Assembly (NCBI RefSeq): GCF_025024155.1
Contig: NW_026251714.1
Location: 62,001-126,000 of the forward strand
Length of the DNA: 64,000 nt
Reading direction: 5' to 3'
Origin: Gamsiella multidivaricata
Taxonomy: Eukaryota > Mortierellomycota > Mortierellomycetes > Mortierellales > Mortierellaceae
The notes beneath the pieces are model-generated. The model did not search any database. It saw only the letters and a program-made list of their open reading frames with translations, and was not told where the DNA came from. This document shows, one piece after another, positions 35,186 to 46,475 of this stretch; the first letter of the stretch is position 1; every line of letters begins with the position of its first letter. Made by a program: the position numbers and the translations under genes.

Positions 35186-37963
35186 GTCTCCTGTGGATGG
35201 GCGTGCACTTGTGTTGGCTATGGCAATCAACTGGAGGGCAGAGTGAGCACAAACAGAGGGAGTAGACAACGAAAAAAACAACAAGCGCAGAAACAAAACA
35301 GAAAGGAAGAAAAAAAAACGCGCTCCCATTGTTTTGTGGACAAACAAAATGGATTTATGGCGCGTCTATGTGGAAAATAGAAAGAGCACGAACGAAGGAG
35401 GTGAATGACGCATACTCTATTGAGAAGTACAACCTTATAGTCGAATAGATGAAAGAAAGCGAAAGAGAAAGAGAAAGAGAAAAAGAGAGAGAGGAATGAG
35501 TGCGAGTGCGCGGAATGAATTCTGATGTGCTGAAGTAAGTTCCTGGATCTTTTTAAAGCGCTCGCGACAGGATTAGGGGGATGTTTGCATTAGCGGGTCC
35601 AGAATTGAATATGAATGAACGTGGATTCCTCTACTTGATGGCTCCTCAGCAGTTGTTATTATTTTATTTTGTTAATATTGTTTATTTATTTTGCTTTTTT
35701 TTTTTTTTAAAGGGTGCCTAACCCAGAGAAATGAAGAGATCTTCTGACTTGCACACACGAGCCAAAACAAAAAAAACGCAGGAAAGTAAAACATGAAATG
35801 GTCCATGCGGATCTTGTTTATGGCACGTTTCAAATAGACTATGAAAGAGTTCAAAGGGGACCTGGGCTCATGGAGCGGAGCGGAGCGCAAGAATACTCAT
35901 CTATGCACACACGATATATACATATATATAAAAGTTACTTTACTCTTCGAAGAAAAAAAAAAAAGTTGAAACGATATACAAGTATATATCTATATAAAAC
36001 GGCTTTTAAGAGCATTTTAAACGCGTGCATGTAAAAAAGAGGACATGATACGATGAGTTCTATTCTATTTACTTCCTAGACTTGGATAGAAAGACGACCG
36101 TTGGGATTAGAATGTCCTTGATTTTAGAACAAAAATGGACTCAAAAAAAAAGGGATTTTTATTGTTTTTATCTGGCTCGTGCGTACAGTGCTGGTGTCGG
36201 TGGTCTATTCCTGGTATTGAAGTCTGCCTCTTCTCTCTTGAGAAGGAGGAGGAGGACAAGGACGAAGAGGGAGTAAAAATAAAATAAAGAGCGCTGCGAC
36301 ACCTTGGTTCCGCCTACGAAGTTACATGCTCATATTTAAGAAAAAGAGGGGTAGGAAAGTGTAAAGAAAGGGAAAGACGAAAGGTAGGGCAACGGTTCAT
36401 ATACTCTTTGGGGATGAGAGTGAGGATTAGTCGTGATGATGACGGCGATGAGTACGGATGTGGTCAAAAGGGACTTGACTCGTCGGTTCAAAAATGCACT
36501 TTCTGCAGGAACCTCAGATCCCTACACTGCGTTTCTAATCCGTGTCCCCTTGCCCCGTTCGAGTATCTCCTTCTTCTCAAGTCCGAGTATCCTCCGAGAC
36601 CGTGCAACGAAGGCGAGGAGGATTCCTTTTCTCGTAAAGGTGCATTATTGTCCGGCGACCTTTTTTTTTTCCTCTAACGCGGATGATGAAGTCGATTCGA
36701 TCTGAGAGGATGGATTGCAGGGCGCCGGTGACGATCACGATCATAATAGAACCCACATCGACGTGAAACGCGTTTCCAACATGTCTTTGCTTTAAAAAAA
36801 AATGGCAAAAGGTGTGTCATTGCAAACGGCAAAGAAAATTGATAGGTGTATGCTAGTGCCACCAAAGCGAGCGCTGTGCTACTACAGGACGTGTGTCATG
36901 GTGGTACGAGGAATTCATCCCCCGCATGAAATTATTGTCGTGAATTCTTGGACCGGTGCCATTTACATGCGCAGAGATACAAAGGGAGTCGTGCAAATCA
37001 CAAGGGGCCTAGCACTGCTAGTACTGTACTATGTGTGGCCCCAGCACGCGAGAGAGCGAACACACGAGAGAGTAAGAGCACTCTTCCGATGGTGCTGTCC
37101 GTGTGGAATACACGTACGCCTCGAGATGAAGCCGAGAGGGAGAGAAACGAACAGCGGATCCATTCCATCTCATCTTTATCGTTCATTTTACGGCTCCGTC
37201 AATGTTTCCTTGTTCAGTAGAGTACTGCTTGCGAGCGGCGCTATGCAGGAATGGAAATAAAATAAGGACGAAAGATGGGAAAGAAAAAGGTGCATAGAAT
37301 GTCCTGGTGTTATATTCTTTCGCTTTTCAAGTTTCCCAAGTACAAGCAAGCCAAAGGGGTTTCCGTTCTTTCATTTGTTCATTCGTAGCAACCCATCCTC
37401 GTTTTTAATTTGCTCCTTGCTCATGCTCTCCCTCCCTTTTCTTCGTGTAAAGCAAGCTTCCGCTGTTATAGATGCCGGGTAGAGAGTGCTCGCGTCAAAT
37501 CAATGTCGATGTATGTACGTGTATGTATACCCGGGGCTGCTTACTGTCAGCAGAGGAAGTAAGAGGATTGGCTTCCTGCATGGTCCTGTAGAGGACGATT
37601 GGGTTTGGGTTGGGCTGGCTCTTGCTCCTCTCTATCTAACCTAGCGCTGGCTCTCGTTCTTGAGGATGACCTTTTTTTGTTCATAAGCTCCGGCTATACA
37701 CCATCAGCATCCCGTCTTCTTGGTCCTGCATCTGCCTCCTGCTCTTGGATCCAATGTCTGGATTGAATTGTTTTTGAAAGTCTCTTTACCCCCGTCACTC
37801 AGTTTTATTCATACGCTCTCTTCGTCCCGGCTCTTTGTCTTCTACGTTGCATATTTAAAGTACAGCTGTTGCTGGTGCTGGTGCTCCTACTGTTGTCCAT
37901 TGCCAATGATGCTGATGTTAATGTTGCTCGTTGTATGAACCCGATTCCAATCCTTTTTTTGTT

Positions 37964-38479
37964 ATGCCTGCTTCCCCTCCTCGAGAAACCATCGAAGCAC
38001 CCAAACAAGGTCGACAAAGAGATACTCCCGATAGCAACCGCAGGAAAAGAGCAGCAGCGACCACGCTTTCTTCCTCTTTTTCAGTAACGTCCTTTGTTCA
38101 CTCTGCCCGCTGTTTTAATTCATTTTTGCTTTGGTTGACTATGACCAATTGCGCTGTGTATCCTGAGTGTGCGTGATTCTACCTATTGTTTTCATTTAAC
38201 CTCTTTCCCTCTTGTGCCCTTCCTCTACCCTCCTCTGTCTGTTGTTGGCATTCACATTCGTTCATCATCCTTTGTCCTCCATCTTTCATCTCAATTCACC
38301 ACACGCCTCATTCCCTCCTTTCAAAGGAACACAGCGGACAAGGAACACTATCCAAACAAGGTACGACAAACCGCGCCTATCAACCCGAACCTACCCCACA
38401 ACCTCCTCATAGCACTGTCATCTCAACTAAACCAAGACAACAGAATAGCACGAGTAACAAGGGAAACGTGTGTTGTTGA
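37964..38479 (+). CDS. Possible small two-exon gene, disordered protein ending in CC
   Basis: Low-confidence model: exons 37964-38083 and 38327-38479, intron 38084-38326 with donor GTAACG and a pyrimidine-rich acceptor ending CAAAG; phase 0 at both sides, 90 residues. The product would be disordered and basic (MPASPPRETIEAPKQG at the start, KPRQQNSTSNKGNVCC at the end). Pro/Gln/Ser/Thr composition looks more protein-like than the surrounding frames, and a terminal Cys-Cys could be lipid-modified. It could also be the 5' part of a longer gene using GTGTGT at 38468 as donor, or chance. No family recognised. Confidence 0.22.
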
Positions 38480-39523
38480 TATATCCCGCGTATTGTCGTA
38501 GTTTCTATACCACGGATACAGCTGCTGTCTTATTGGAAGGAAATCACCAACACACACACACACATTATCCTCGTCCACATGGGCAGAAGTAGAAGGAAGA
38601 AAAAGGACTAAAATATATGTTCATGACTAACCCGGTTCTGGCAACTGTCCGCAATTCATCTCCATAGCTTGACTGTCACTACCAGCACTATCAACTATCC
38701 ATTGGCGGGACACGCACTACCGACCTTTCTTCCTTCCTTTCTTCCTTTTTTTCCTCCACCGCATGCATACACCCCGCACCTTCATTTCTTGATTCAACAA
38801 ACAATTGAACAGCAGCAGCAGCTCAGTCGTATCTTTCTGCTTCCCTCTTTCTTCCTCCTCCCTGTTTTGTCACACCACACCGCTGCCCATCCCAGATATT
38901 CATTCATTTGTTCGTCTTTTCATTCATTCATTCATTCCTTGCGATACCAAAAGACGGCGACAAGAGCGACACCAGCAACAACAAAGACACATGCGCTCTT
39001 CTTCCTTCATTCTTGTCATTATATAATTGTACCCCGCCCTCCCTCCCCTGCTCCCCCTTGAACGACCGCCTCGAAGGAGTTTGTAATTGTCCGTGGCGTG
39101 CTGTCCAGGCTGAGAGCGAGCAAATAAAGGTGTTCATACAACTTTCTTTTCCCTGCCAGTAGCATCCTTTTTTTTTTAAACCAACTTTACGACTTTCCTC
39201 ATCGCCTTTTTGGCCTTGATTCCTTTTTCGCTCATTCCTTCTCATACCCCACCTTCTCCACACTCGTTCTTCACAGCACACCGCCCATAGCATCCATTCA
39301 GCAAAAGAGAACAGCTAGCTTCTTTCTTTTTCGTTTTTTTCCTTTTTCTTCTTTCCCTTCTTTCTCTCTTTCATTCTTGGTTTGTCACACTATTACCTTT
39401 TCCGTGGCAACACCCTTTTCACACACCCACACCCCACACTCGTCTTCTCTTTCCCCCTCCTCCTCCCCTCCCCTCCCCTTTCATTCCCCTACTCCCCCCA
39501 CTCTCAATAAAGGCCTTGTCTGA

Positions 39524-42260
39524 ATGGGCAATTTACCGTCCTCGATCTCAACAGAACCCCCGGCCCAGGGCAGGCACCGCAACCTCTCCACTATGTCGCT
39601 ACCACCGACCATCCCCCGCAGACACAACATCAAGGATGCAGAACGCAAAGAGATCTTCCCCATATCAGATGAGGGCGCACCGCCCTTCCCAGTCAGGCGC
39701 GGATCCATTGGTTTCTTCCGAGGCAAGCGCGCCAGGGCACCCATCGCCTTCGACCATGATGAGCTCTTCAAGAACCTGCAGGGCCTCCAGACCCTCCAAA
39801 ACCTGGACATGACCCACTGTTCCTGGCAGGCCCACCAGGATCTCTCTGACTCTAATCCCAATTCCAACCTCAACTCACTCTCGACCACGCCCACCACAGC
39901 AGCGACTCCAGCCCTGACAGCAGCCGCAACACCGACAACACCAATCGGATCTCAGCACCAGAACATCCTGAAGCACCACTCACATTCACATCCACATCCA
40001 CACCCGCATACCCTGTCACGCTCGGTCTCTCGTTCCCCGCAGCCGACGAGTCCAGTAGCGGCATCAATACAGGACTACCATGTGCGACAGGAGCAGAAGC
40101 TGGCGACGTTCATGAAGCGGAACCTTCTTCCTCCACACGCCCTCCTGACCCCAACCAGCGTCTCATCCTCATGTCAACCCAGCCCCAGCACGATCTCTTT
40201 CTCCACCCCTCCTTGCTTTGATTGCTGTCCGAGCGGTGCATCGTTTACGGACGAAGCAGATCATAGACATCCCCAGATGATTCAACGGCCGCATGTTGAG
40301 CTCCAGTCATGTATAGATTCAATTCCGTCGACGCACGACGTGCCCTGTCTATCTGTGTCTGATTGGGGCAACCAGGGCCGGTGGGCAGGCGAGCAGGAGT
40401 GGTCGGACGATATCCCTGAAGGTCTGGAGCACGACGGTGGCCCCTGGGATGTAATGGACAGGCAAGTAACACTGATAATAACTTTGTTTTGAACCAGATG
40501 AAACATGGGGGTGAGGGGTGGGGGGTAGGTAGGTAGGGGTGGAGTTGGCTACCGAGCTCAAAGCAAAAAGGCGCATGGTTGCGTTTTTGAGTTGAAATTC
40601 GTGTGCGCGGTGCCGCACCTGTTTGTGTGTACAAAGAGAGATGTTGTGTCTGTATCTGCGTGCGTTCTGTCCCCCTGCAGTCCTCATGCCTTGACTAGGC
40701 ATGCTTTTTGTTATTTATAATCTGGCGGTTATTCTTTTGCACCTCCTCTTTTTTTTTTTTTTTTGCTGTCCTTCGCTGTCCGAGTCTGCTGCTGCACTCG
40801 TTTCGTGTTGGCGGAATTGCTCTCGCAGTGCAGATTGTGCAGAGCGGGGCTACTGGGAATGAAAAAGACGTTGGAGCGATTGTGGAGGCAGTAAACGGAG
40901 TCATAAAGTTGGCTGGTATATTAAAACCACGTCTCGTCCTTTCTTTCTCCGTCTCATTCTTAGTTACACGGTGGAACAGCATATCACCCGAGCATTGTTC
41001 AAGGGACAGAACTACTCTGCCCCTCTTGACTTTTCGAGAAAGACGCAGCAGCAGGCAGAGACGAGTAGTCAGACAACAACAACAACAACAACGACGACGA
41101 CAACGCCGACGACAGTAAGATCGATGACCGAGGGAGATTTCGAGATCAAGGACACGGAGGCGACTAGTGAACAGGGTGAACAGCCAATCCCGCAGAGGAG
41201 AAGAAGCGGCTGTATAGATTGCGATGGTGATGGAGGCAGGTGTGATTTCGATGTGGCCGTGCATCACCCCCTGGCCTCCTCATTTTCATCGATGGCAACG
41301 CTGGGCCCACATTCGGCGATCGTGCCGAGCAAGGAGAACGAGCAGTCGTTGGTGATTCTTTCGGTCGGCTGTGGAAACTCGCAGTGGGCCACGGAGATGG
41401 CACTGGCACATCCTCAATCGGCGATACATGCGATCAATGTGAGCCAGGTCCCATCCTTGCCACCGATCCCGGAGACGACGCCGAGTTTCGAACTGGATAA
41501 CTTGTTCTTCTATAACCTGGACGATAACTCGTTGAAGGTGCCGTTTGTGTCGAACAGTGTGGATTATATCCATGTGCGGAGGTTCCTGCCGAATGTGAAC
41601 AAGACCAAGTACCTGGCCTTTTTGAGGGAGCTTGTGAGGGTGTTGAAGGTGGATGGGTACATGGAGCTGGTGGAGCTGGATTTGAGGTTGAGGGATTCGG
41701 GGGTCGATAACTGTTGGCCGAGCTACTGGACGTTGATCGGGTTCGATAAGTTGGGGATCGATACGTCGTTGGCACTGAATCTGGGAGGAATCTTGAGGAC
41801 GATGCCGGATATGGAGGTGGTGCGCAAGTCCGGGGTGATTATGCCTGTAGGGATCCATGGAGGACGGATCGGGTTGGCGGCGGAACTGCTGTGTTGGCGG
41901 TTTGCGCTGACGGTCAGGCCGTGGTTGATGCGGCAGGCGATGCTTTCAGGGAGTGAGTTTGACGATCTGCTGGAGCGCGCGAGGCAGGAGACCCGGACAC
42001 TGAAGAGCTACCAGGTCTGTCATGTGGCCGTGGCGCGCAAGATCGCACCGGGAGCAGGAATGACTACCACGGCTACGGCTACGGCTGCAACTACGCCTAC
42101 GCAGGCCACAACAACGACAACGACGACGATGGGCCCAGTATCAGCAGTACCAGCAGCACCAGCGCTAGCAGCACCAGCACTAGCAGCACCAGCAACAGCG
42201 CCGGCGACGGCGAGTGGTGTCTCAGCTGCTGGCATGTCAGCTGAGCGTGCCTTCTCTTGA
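39524..42260 (+). CDS. LaeA-like SAM-dependent methyltransferase
   Basis: Two exons, 39524-40461 and 40964-42260, 744 residues. The intron (40462-40963) begins GC, not GT (GACAG then GCAAGT) and ends TTCTTAG; this GC-AG join is needed to read WDVMDSYTVEQHITRALF in one frame. Residues 1-310 are disordered with a His/Pro patch (HSHSHPHPHPH). The methyltransferase domain spans about 420-660: motif I ILSVGCGNSQWATEMA near 445, an aspartate-rich NLDDNSLKVPFVSNSVDY motif, and FLRELVRVLKVDGYMELVELD. This is the pattern of class I methyltransferases related to fungal LaeA/Umt proteins. The target is unknown. The tail is Thr/Ala/Pro low complexity. An in-frame TGA just before the ATG confirms the start. 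Confidence 0.85.
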
Positions 42261-42707
42261 TATCCTCGGCCTATCCTCGGCCTATCCCGTTGGCCCCCAC
42301 TTCTCTTTCGGCGAGATTCAGCCGATGGACGCTCCACTTGTTCGCATATCATTTTATTTCCTTTGTCATTACGTTTTTGCAGCCCTGTTTATATGTCTTT
42401 GTTTTGCTTTGCTTTGCTTTTTTTCATTATTTTCATCGAGTTTTGTTCATACCCGAAGCCTCTTCTCTCTCTCTTTCTTTATTTTTTTTTTATTTTAAAA
42501 AAAAAAAAAAATATTGCCTTGCCTGTCCTTCCTTATCTGTAGTCTTTTTCTTTCGTTCCTTGTTCAATAAGCTATATCCATTGTAAAATAAACCCAAGTC
42601 CTTCCTCTCTGATTCGATGAATGAATGAATAGATGTTTAATGATGTTATAGTACAGTGAGTGGTCTTTTTTTTTTCTTTCTTCAAAAAAAAAAAAAAAAA
42701 AAAGGAA
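42261..42707. other. Convergent 3' region, methyltransferase/Rad60-like
   Basis: 447 bp between convergent stops. T-tracts and a TTTGC repeat near 42402-42420, an A-tract at 42498-42510, AATAAA near 42586 for the plus gene, and a 20-bp A-tract at 42684-42703 right after the stop of the minus gene. Nothing coding is seen. Confidence 0.5.
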
Positions 42708-42992
42708 TTATCCAACACGAACATCGAGCATGTCGTCGTCTTCGATCTCGGTCTCTCCGACGGCCATACTGGGATCGATGGCCTCGTCATCGAACTCGAG
42801 CTTGACGGGCGTGTCTGCGGAGATCTTCTTGATCCTCTTGTAGTGCGACAAAATCGCAAACACCGTCGTTGTCTAAAAAAAAAAAAAAAAAAAAAAGCGC
42901 CCATAGACGAGACGATAGGAAAAAAAATGTTAAAAGAGCATGCTTTTTTTTTTTTGGTCTTTGACGGAGGGGTCTCTGAAGAGAAAATGAGG

Positions 42993-43030
<38 letters not shown>

Positions 43031-44961
43031 GGAATGCACGCTTTATACGGATTACCTTTTTGACACGAATCTTTTCGTCCGTAGTGTCCTTGCCTCTAAG
43101 TTTAATATGCAAGTACTCGACCTCTGCTTCGTCGTCTTCGACCTCGACAGGTTCGTCATGGCCCCCTTGCTTGGTATTATTCCCTACTCCATCCTGATCC
43201 TGACCTTGACCCTGACCCTGACTCCGAGCCCGGGCTTCCTGCTTATCCTGCATCGCCTGCAAGAGCTCCGCATCTTTGGCATACTTGTCAAGTTCCGCCA
43301 ATTTCTTGGACCGCGCCAGAGTTTCCTGCTGCTTGATGTATTTGTAAGTGTTGATCTCGTAAATATCAATGACGGATCGTGCAGGAAAGTCCAAAGAAAG
43401 CGGAGTCGAGGACGGGATGAGTCTGGATCCACGGAACGTAAAGACGAGGTTCTGGAAGTGAAAGCGATGGTATTCGCAGTACCATTCCATCATTTGGCGG
43501 AATGAATTGTCCTATAGAATGCGTGGAGGGGATACGAGACGAGACATGTAATGGAAGAAAGAACGGGTTGTGTGAGTTACTGGCGGCGATGTTTGGTTCC
43601 CCTCTGGCGCTTGCACAAGAGAGTGTCGTTAGGGCAGAGACAAAGGCGGGAAGGGCTTACGGCTTTGACGGTGACTTTCATGCCTTTTTCTGCAGCTGCC
43701 ATGATTTGTGTCAGCTCGGGCGGAACAACATGTTGAGGATGCCGTACCAGCCTCAACAGGATATCAATCGTCTTTGATGGTGCCGGGACAGCTGGTTCCT
43801 GCGATATTGTAGTCGACACTTCATAACTCATATGTTGTTCTGTAGTAGTATTAGTAGTCGCAGTGGCATAGGTGGGTATCTGGGTGGGTTGTGAAGACGC
43901 AAGTCCACTCGACTGTGACAGTGATGAAGGCTGAGAAGACAGCGACTGGGAAATGGATTGTGATTGTGAAGATCCTGACGCGGACTGACTGGGTGACATG
44001 GGCGACGAGCTTGGATGGGAGCTGAGGTTAGCAGCGATCATGGCGAGTTCTGGATCGAGCTCTGTGTTAGGTACCTCGTCGTCGTCGTCGTCGTCGATGA
44101 TTTCGACCGCTCCTACTGGCGGCGGTCGTATAGGTATCATTGCCCTATATTTGGTTTCAAAACACGGTACCGGTTAAAAAGATGTGGCGAGGCTGTCTTT
44201 GCTTTCGAGAAAAAAAGAACGTCGGATACGGGAGCAAGCTTACGGGTTGATGGGTCTGTAATGTCGAGTGGGCAATTCTGGAGGTGGTGTGAGCGAGACT
44301 TCACGTTTCCGCTTGGGTTCTGTTTCCCGAACTTCTTCCTTCTCTGACTCTTCTTTGAGCTCCCTATCGAGTACAGTGTCAAGGGTCATCATGGTGAAGG
44401 CGTTAGTCAAGATATCTCCAATGGGCCCTCCCGTCAGTTTGTGTAGTGCTCCTGTCTCTGGTAAGTCTCTTTTCTTGCTCATTACTTTGACGTCGTCATT
44501 ACTTTGCTTCATCCTCAAAATCCAGTATAGGTATGATGTCCGTGGCGGACATCTCCTCCAGTTCCGGGACATCAATCGGTTTTATTGCTGCAGTCTCTGT
44601 CAGCATCGTAGTTTCTATCAAATTAACAAACGGAACCGTGCACAAACAACGTTAGTGCCATATGAATCTCTCAAGCGCCCGGGAATTCAGTTGTACTTTT
44701 TTTTTCTCTCCCTTTCTGAAGACAGTACCAAGTCCTCGATAGTTTCATACCTTGGACCTTAAAGATCTCACGATAGCTCTTTGCCTTGCTGAAAAAGTCG
44801 TCCTCGATTCTTCTCCTGGCTTGGGGTGGAGACGATGTTGAACCGGGGGAGATGGGTGAGCCCATAGGGTCGGAGCGGTTCTTGCCAGGTGCCCTACGTG
44901 AACGGGGTTTTGGCTGAGGTTTCTTCCGCGGTGCTGGTGCGTGGTCGTCAGAGTCGGACAT
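42708..44961 (-). CDS. Rad60/NIP45-like protein with C-terminal SUMO-like domain
   Basis: Exons on the minus strand: 44961-44751, 44614 to about 44503, about 44468-44244, 44144-43661, 43511-43056, 42872-42708; about 550 residues. Seen: a basic Pro/Arg-rich start (PRKKPQPKPRSRRAPGKNR), an acidic block ending DIIPILDFEDEA, a DDDDDDE stretch, then a beta-grasp-like domain (VTVKADNSFRQMMEWYCEYH), a Lys/Gln/Glu coiled section, and a final ubiquitin/SUMO-like Rad60-SLD domain (TTTVFAILSHYKRIKKISAD, ending DDDMLDVRVG). Two SUMO-like domains fit the fission-yeast Rad60 / yeast Esc2 / human NIP45 family, which links SUMO to genome stability in the nucleus. All joins are clean except near 44503-44468, where the frame changes across only about 34 nt; the true splice there is unresolved. 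The last intron holds 37- and 22-nt T-tracts on the gene strand. Confidence 0.78.
42993..43029 (+). repeat. 37-nt A homopolymer in the last Rad60-like intron
   Basis: An unbroken run of 37 A (T on the gene strand) in the intron 42873-43055, the longest homopolymer in the window. A 22-nt A run lies at 42875-42896 next to the splice acceptor. Confidence 0.95.
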
Positions 44962-45301
44962 GGCGAGGTGTGAAGTGATTCAGGCAGAGTAAAGAACACA
45001 AAGATGAGTGAAGAGCATTCATTTGGAAGCCTGCAAAAGTGAAGTGAGAAGAGAGCAATTGGAGCACAGTGGCTTGATGGCGTAGTACCAAACATCTGGA
45101 GGGAGGGGGGGCGATAACCTCCCAACCAGGAAGGAAGTCTTCGCCATCAAATCATCCACAGCAACCCTTGCCTCTCGAGGATGAGCATCGCCACCAAAAA
45201 AACAACAAAAACAACAACTTGATCCCTCTCCCACCTTTTGCTTGTCATCCACCGTCTTGTTCCTCGTCTTGCCATCGTATCCACATCACATCTTCATCAG
45301 G
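44962..45301. other. Divergent promoter, Rad60-like/MED21
   Basis: 340 bp between divergent ATGs, with no strong TATA box; the MED21 side is C/A-rich ending ATCAGG before the ATG. Nothing else is seen. Confidence 0.45.
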
Positions 45302-45943
45302 ATGGACAGACTCACTCAGCTTCAGGACGCGATCGACAAACTGGCGCTCCTCTTTGTCTCCTCGCTCGACCACCTCACTAAGAACGCGCCCCTCGTTCCA
45401 CTCAATCCTAATGTCCCCGTTGTCACCGGTATGGGGCAGGCCGCCTTTGTCATTCATCGTCCAGCAGATAATGAAACATGCGATCAAGGATAGAAAATCC
45501 TTTGTGCTAACGATATTGACCAACCGTTTCTTGGTATCTCTTTCTGCGCGTCCTTAATAGTCCATGGCATGCCTCAGGAACAGTTACAAAGTACGACGAC
45601 CCACCTGTGCTTCTCGAACATCAATTAAAAATAGTTGCTTCATTACGCATTCATCATATTAACCAGAATGAAACCAATACCTATTCTGTCCCAAACTGCA
45701 GATTCGGCGCAGGAGCTGGCGCTCGATATCAGTCGACAAGCCAAAGAACTCGAGACCCTGATCGACAACCTGCCGGGAATCACCCAAAGCCTAGAAGATC
45801 AGACGTGTGACCTTGAGGCCCTGGCACGACAGAACGCACAGGCGACCGAGGAATACGAAGCTGCTGTTCTTGAGGCAAGAGAACTCCTCCAGGAGATCAC
45901 TCTTGCCCTCAGAGGGATTGCTGAAGACCAAAGTCGCTCTTGA
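45302..45943 (+). CDS. MED21: Mediator complex subunit 21 (Srb7)
   Basis: Three exons, 45302-45428, 45561-45590 (30 nt) and 45702-45943; introns GT-AG, 132 residues, the usual family length. MED21 pairs with MED7 in the Mediator middle module and is essential for RNA polymerase II transcription in the nucleus. Seen: the diagnostic start MDRLTQLQDAIDKLALLFVS, a Pro-rich link NAPLVPLNPNVPVV, then a long coiled coil with ELALDISRQAKELETLIDNL followed by PGI, as in other MED21 proteins. The 30-nt exon codes only for VHGMPQEQLQ; phases at both sides demand it. AATAAA lies 190 bp after the stop. Confidence 0.93.
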
Positions 45944-46134
45944 GAAAGAAAGAAAAAAAACTAGGCAGACAAGGGACAGAGAGAGGGTGAGGGCGAGAAA
46001 GGGAGAAATGTATTATAATTTACTATAGCAACAGATGCGGACGCGCGTTTGATATGACATGAACGCGTTCCTTGTATACTATTAGAGTCCGCAACGCAAA
46101 GCAAAGGCGGGCTATATTCGCTTTAGATAGGTTC

Positions 46135-46140
46135 AATAAA
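46135..46140 (+). terminator. Possible poly(A) signal after MED21
   Basis: AATAAA in CAATAAATGG, about 190 bp after the MED21 stop. Confidence 0.35.
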
Positions 46141-46175
46141 TGGCCACTGGGCTATCAATAGAACTTAAGATACAT

Positions 46176-46475
46176 TCATTGCTCCATGTTGCTGTGCTGT
46201 TTGCATTTCTCAATAGTGTCCTTCCAGAAGGACAGGAATGTTTCTTCAGGGATTTTTGAGAATATACGATTCGTCTTGCAGTAAACAGAAAGCACTGTTT
46301 CTTCGCCACTATAACCGGCAGCTTGCTCCTGTTTCCCTACACCCCAGATCTTCTCTACGGGCTGAAGTTCACAATTGCAGGGAGGTGTTTTAAGGATCCG
46401 GTGGCCAAGCTTCTCCGCAATAGCGTACGCGTTGCAGGTCGGCTGTTCGTCTTTTGTCGCCTTCTGGATTATTGC
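46176..46475 (-). pseudogene. DDE transposase C-terminal remnant (Tc1/mariner-like)
   Basis: A 99-codon minus-strand frame without an ATG start, opened by a stop at 46478 and closed by TGA at 46178. It reads KLGHRILKTPPCNCELQPVE followed by KIWGVGK, the end of a DDE-type (Tc1/mariner/pogo-like) transposase where the consensus is close to Pro-Pro-Tyr-His-Cys-Glu-Leu-(Gln/Asn)-Pro-Ile-Glu-x-x-Trp; the last Glu of ELQPVE is the likely third catalytic acid. It continues to IFSKIPEETFLSFWKDTIEK and CKQHSNMEQ, a typical tail. The N-terminal and first catalytic parts are not found beside it, so this is a truncated copy. Tyr and His of the usual motif are Cys and Asn here. Confidence 0.72.

Larger units (their letters stand above)
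34115..39523. other. 5.4 kb gene-poor region rich in simple sequence
   Basis: The longest spacer of the window. It contains the GSK-3 3' end (A-tracts at 34118-34150), a 38-bp GA repeat (34614-34651), TTTC and GAAA repeats near 34965-34988 and 35157-35180, A- and T-tracts, and a C/T-rich stretch from 38700 to 39500 that looks like a very long leader for the methyltransferase gene. One possible two-exon small gene (37964-38479) is listed separately. Open frames at 36802-37260 and elsewhere have no domain or conserved-looking blocks. Confidence 0.5.

Noticed and set aside
36802..37260. 152-residue plus-strand frame in the gene-poor region
   Set aside because: Composition is mixed with no conserved-looking block, and flanks show no promoter or poly(A) features.
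41286..41858. 190-residue minus-strand open frame rich in His/Gln/Arg
   Set aside because: Antisense shadow of the methyltransferase domain.
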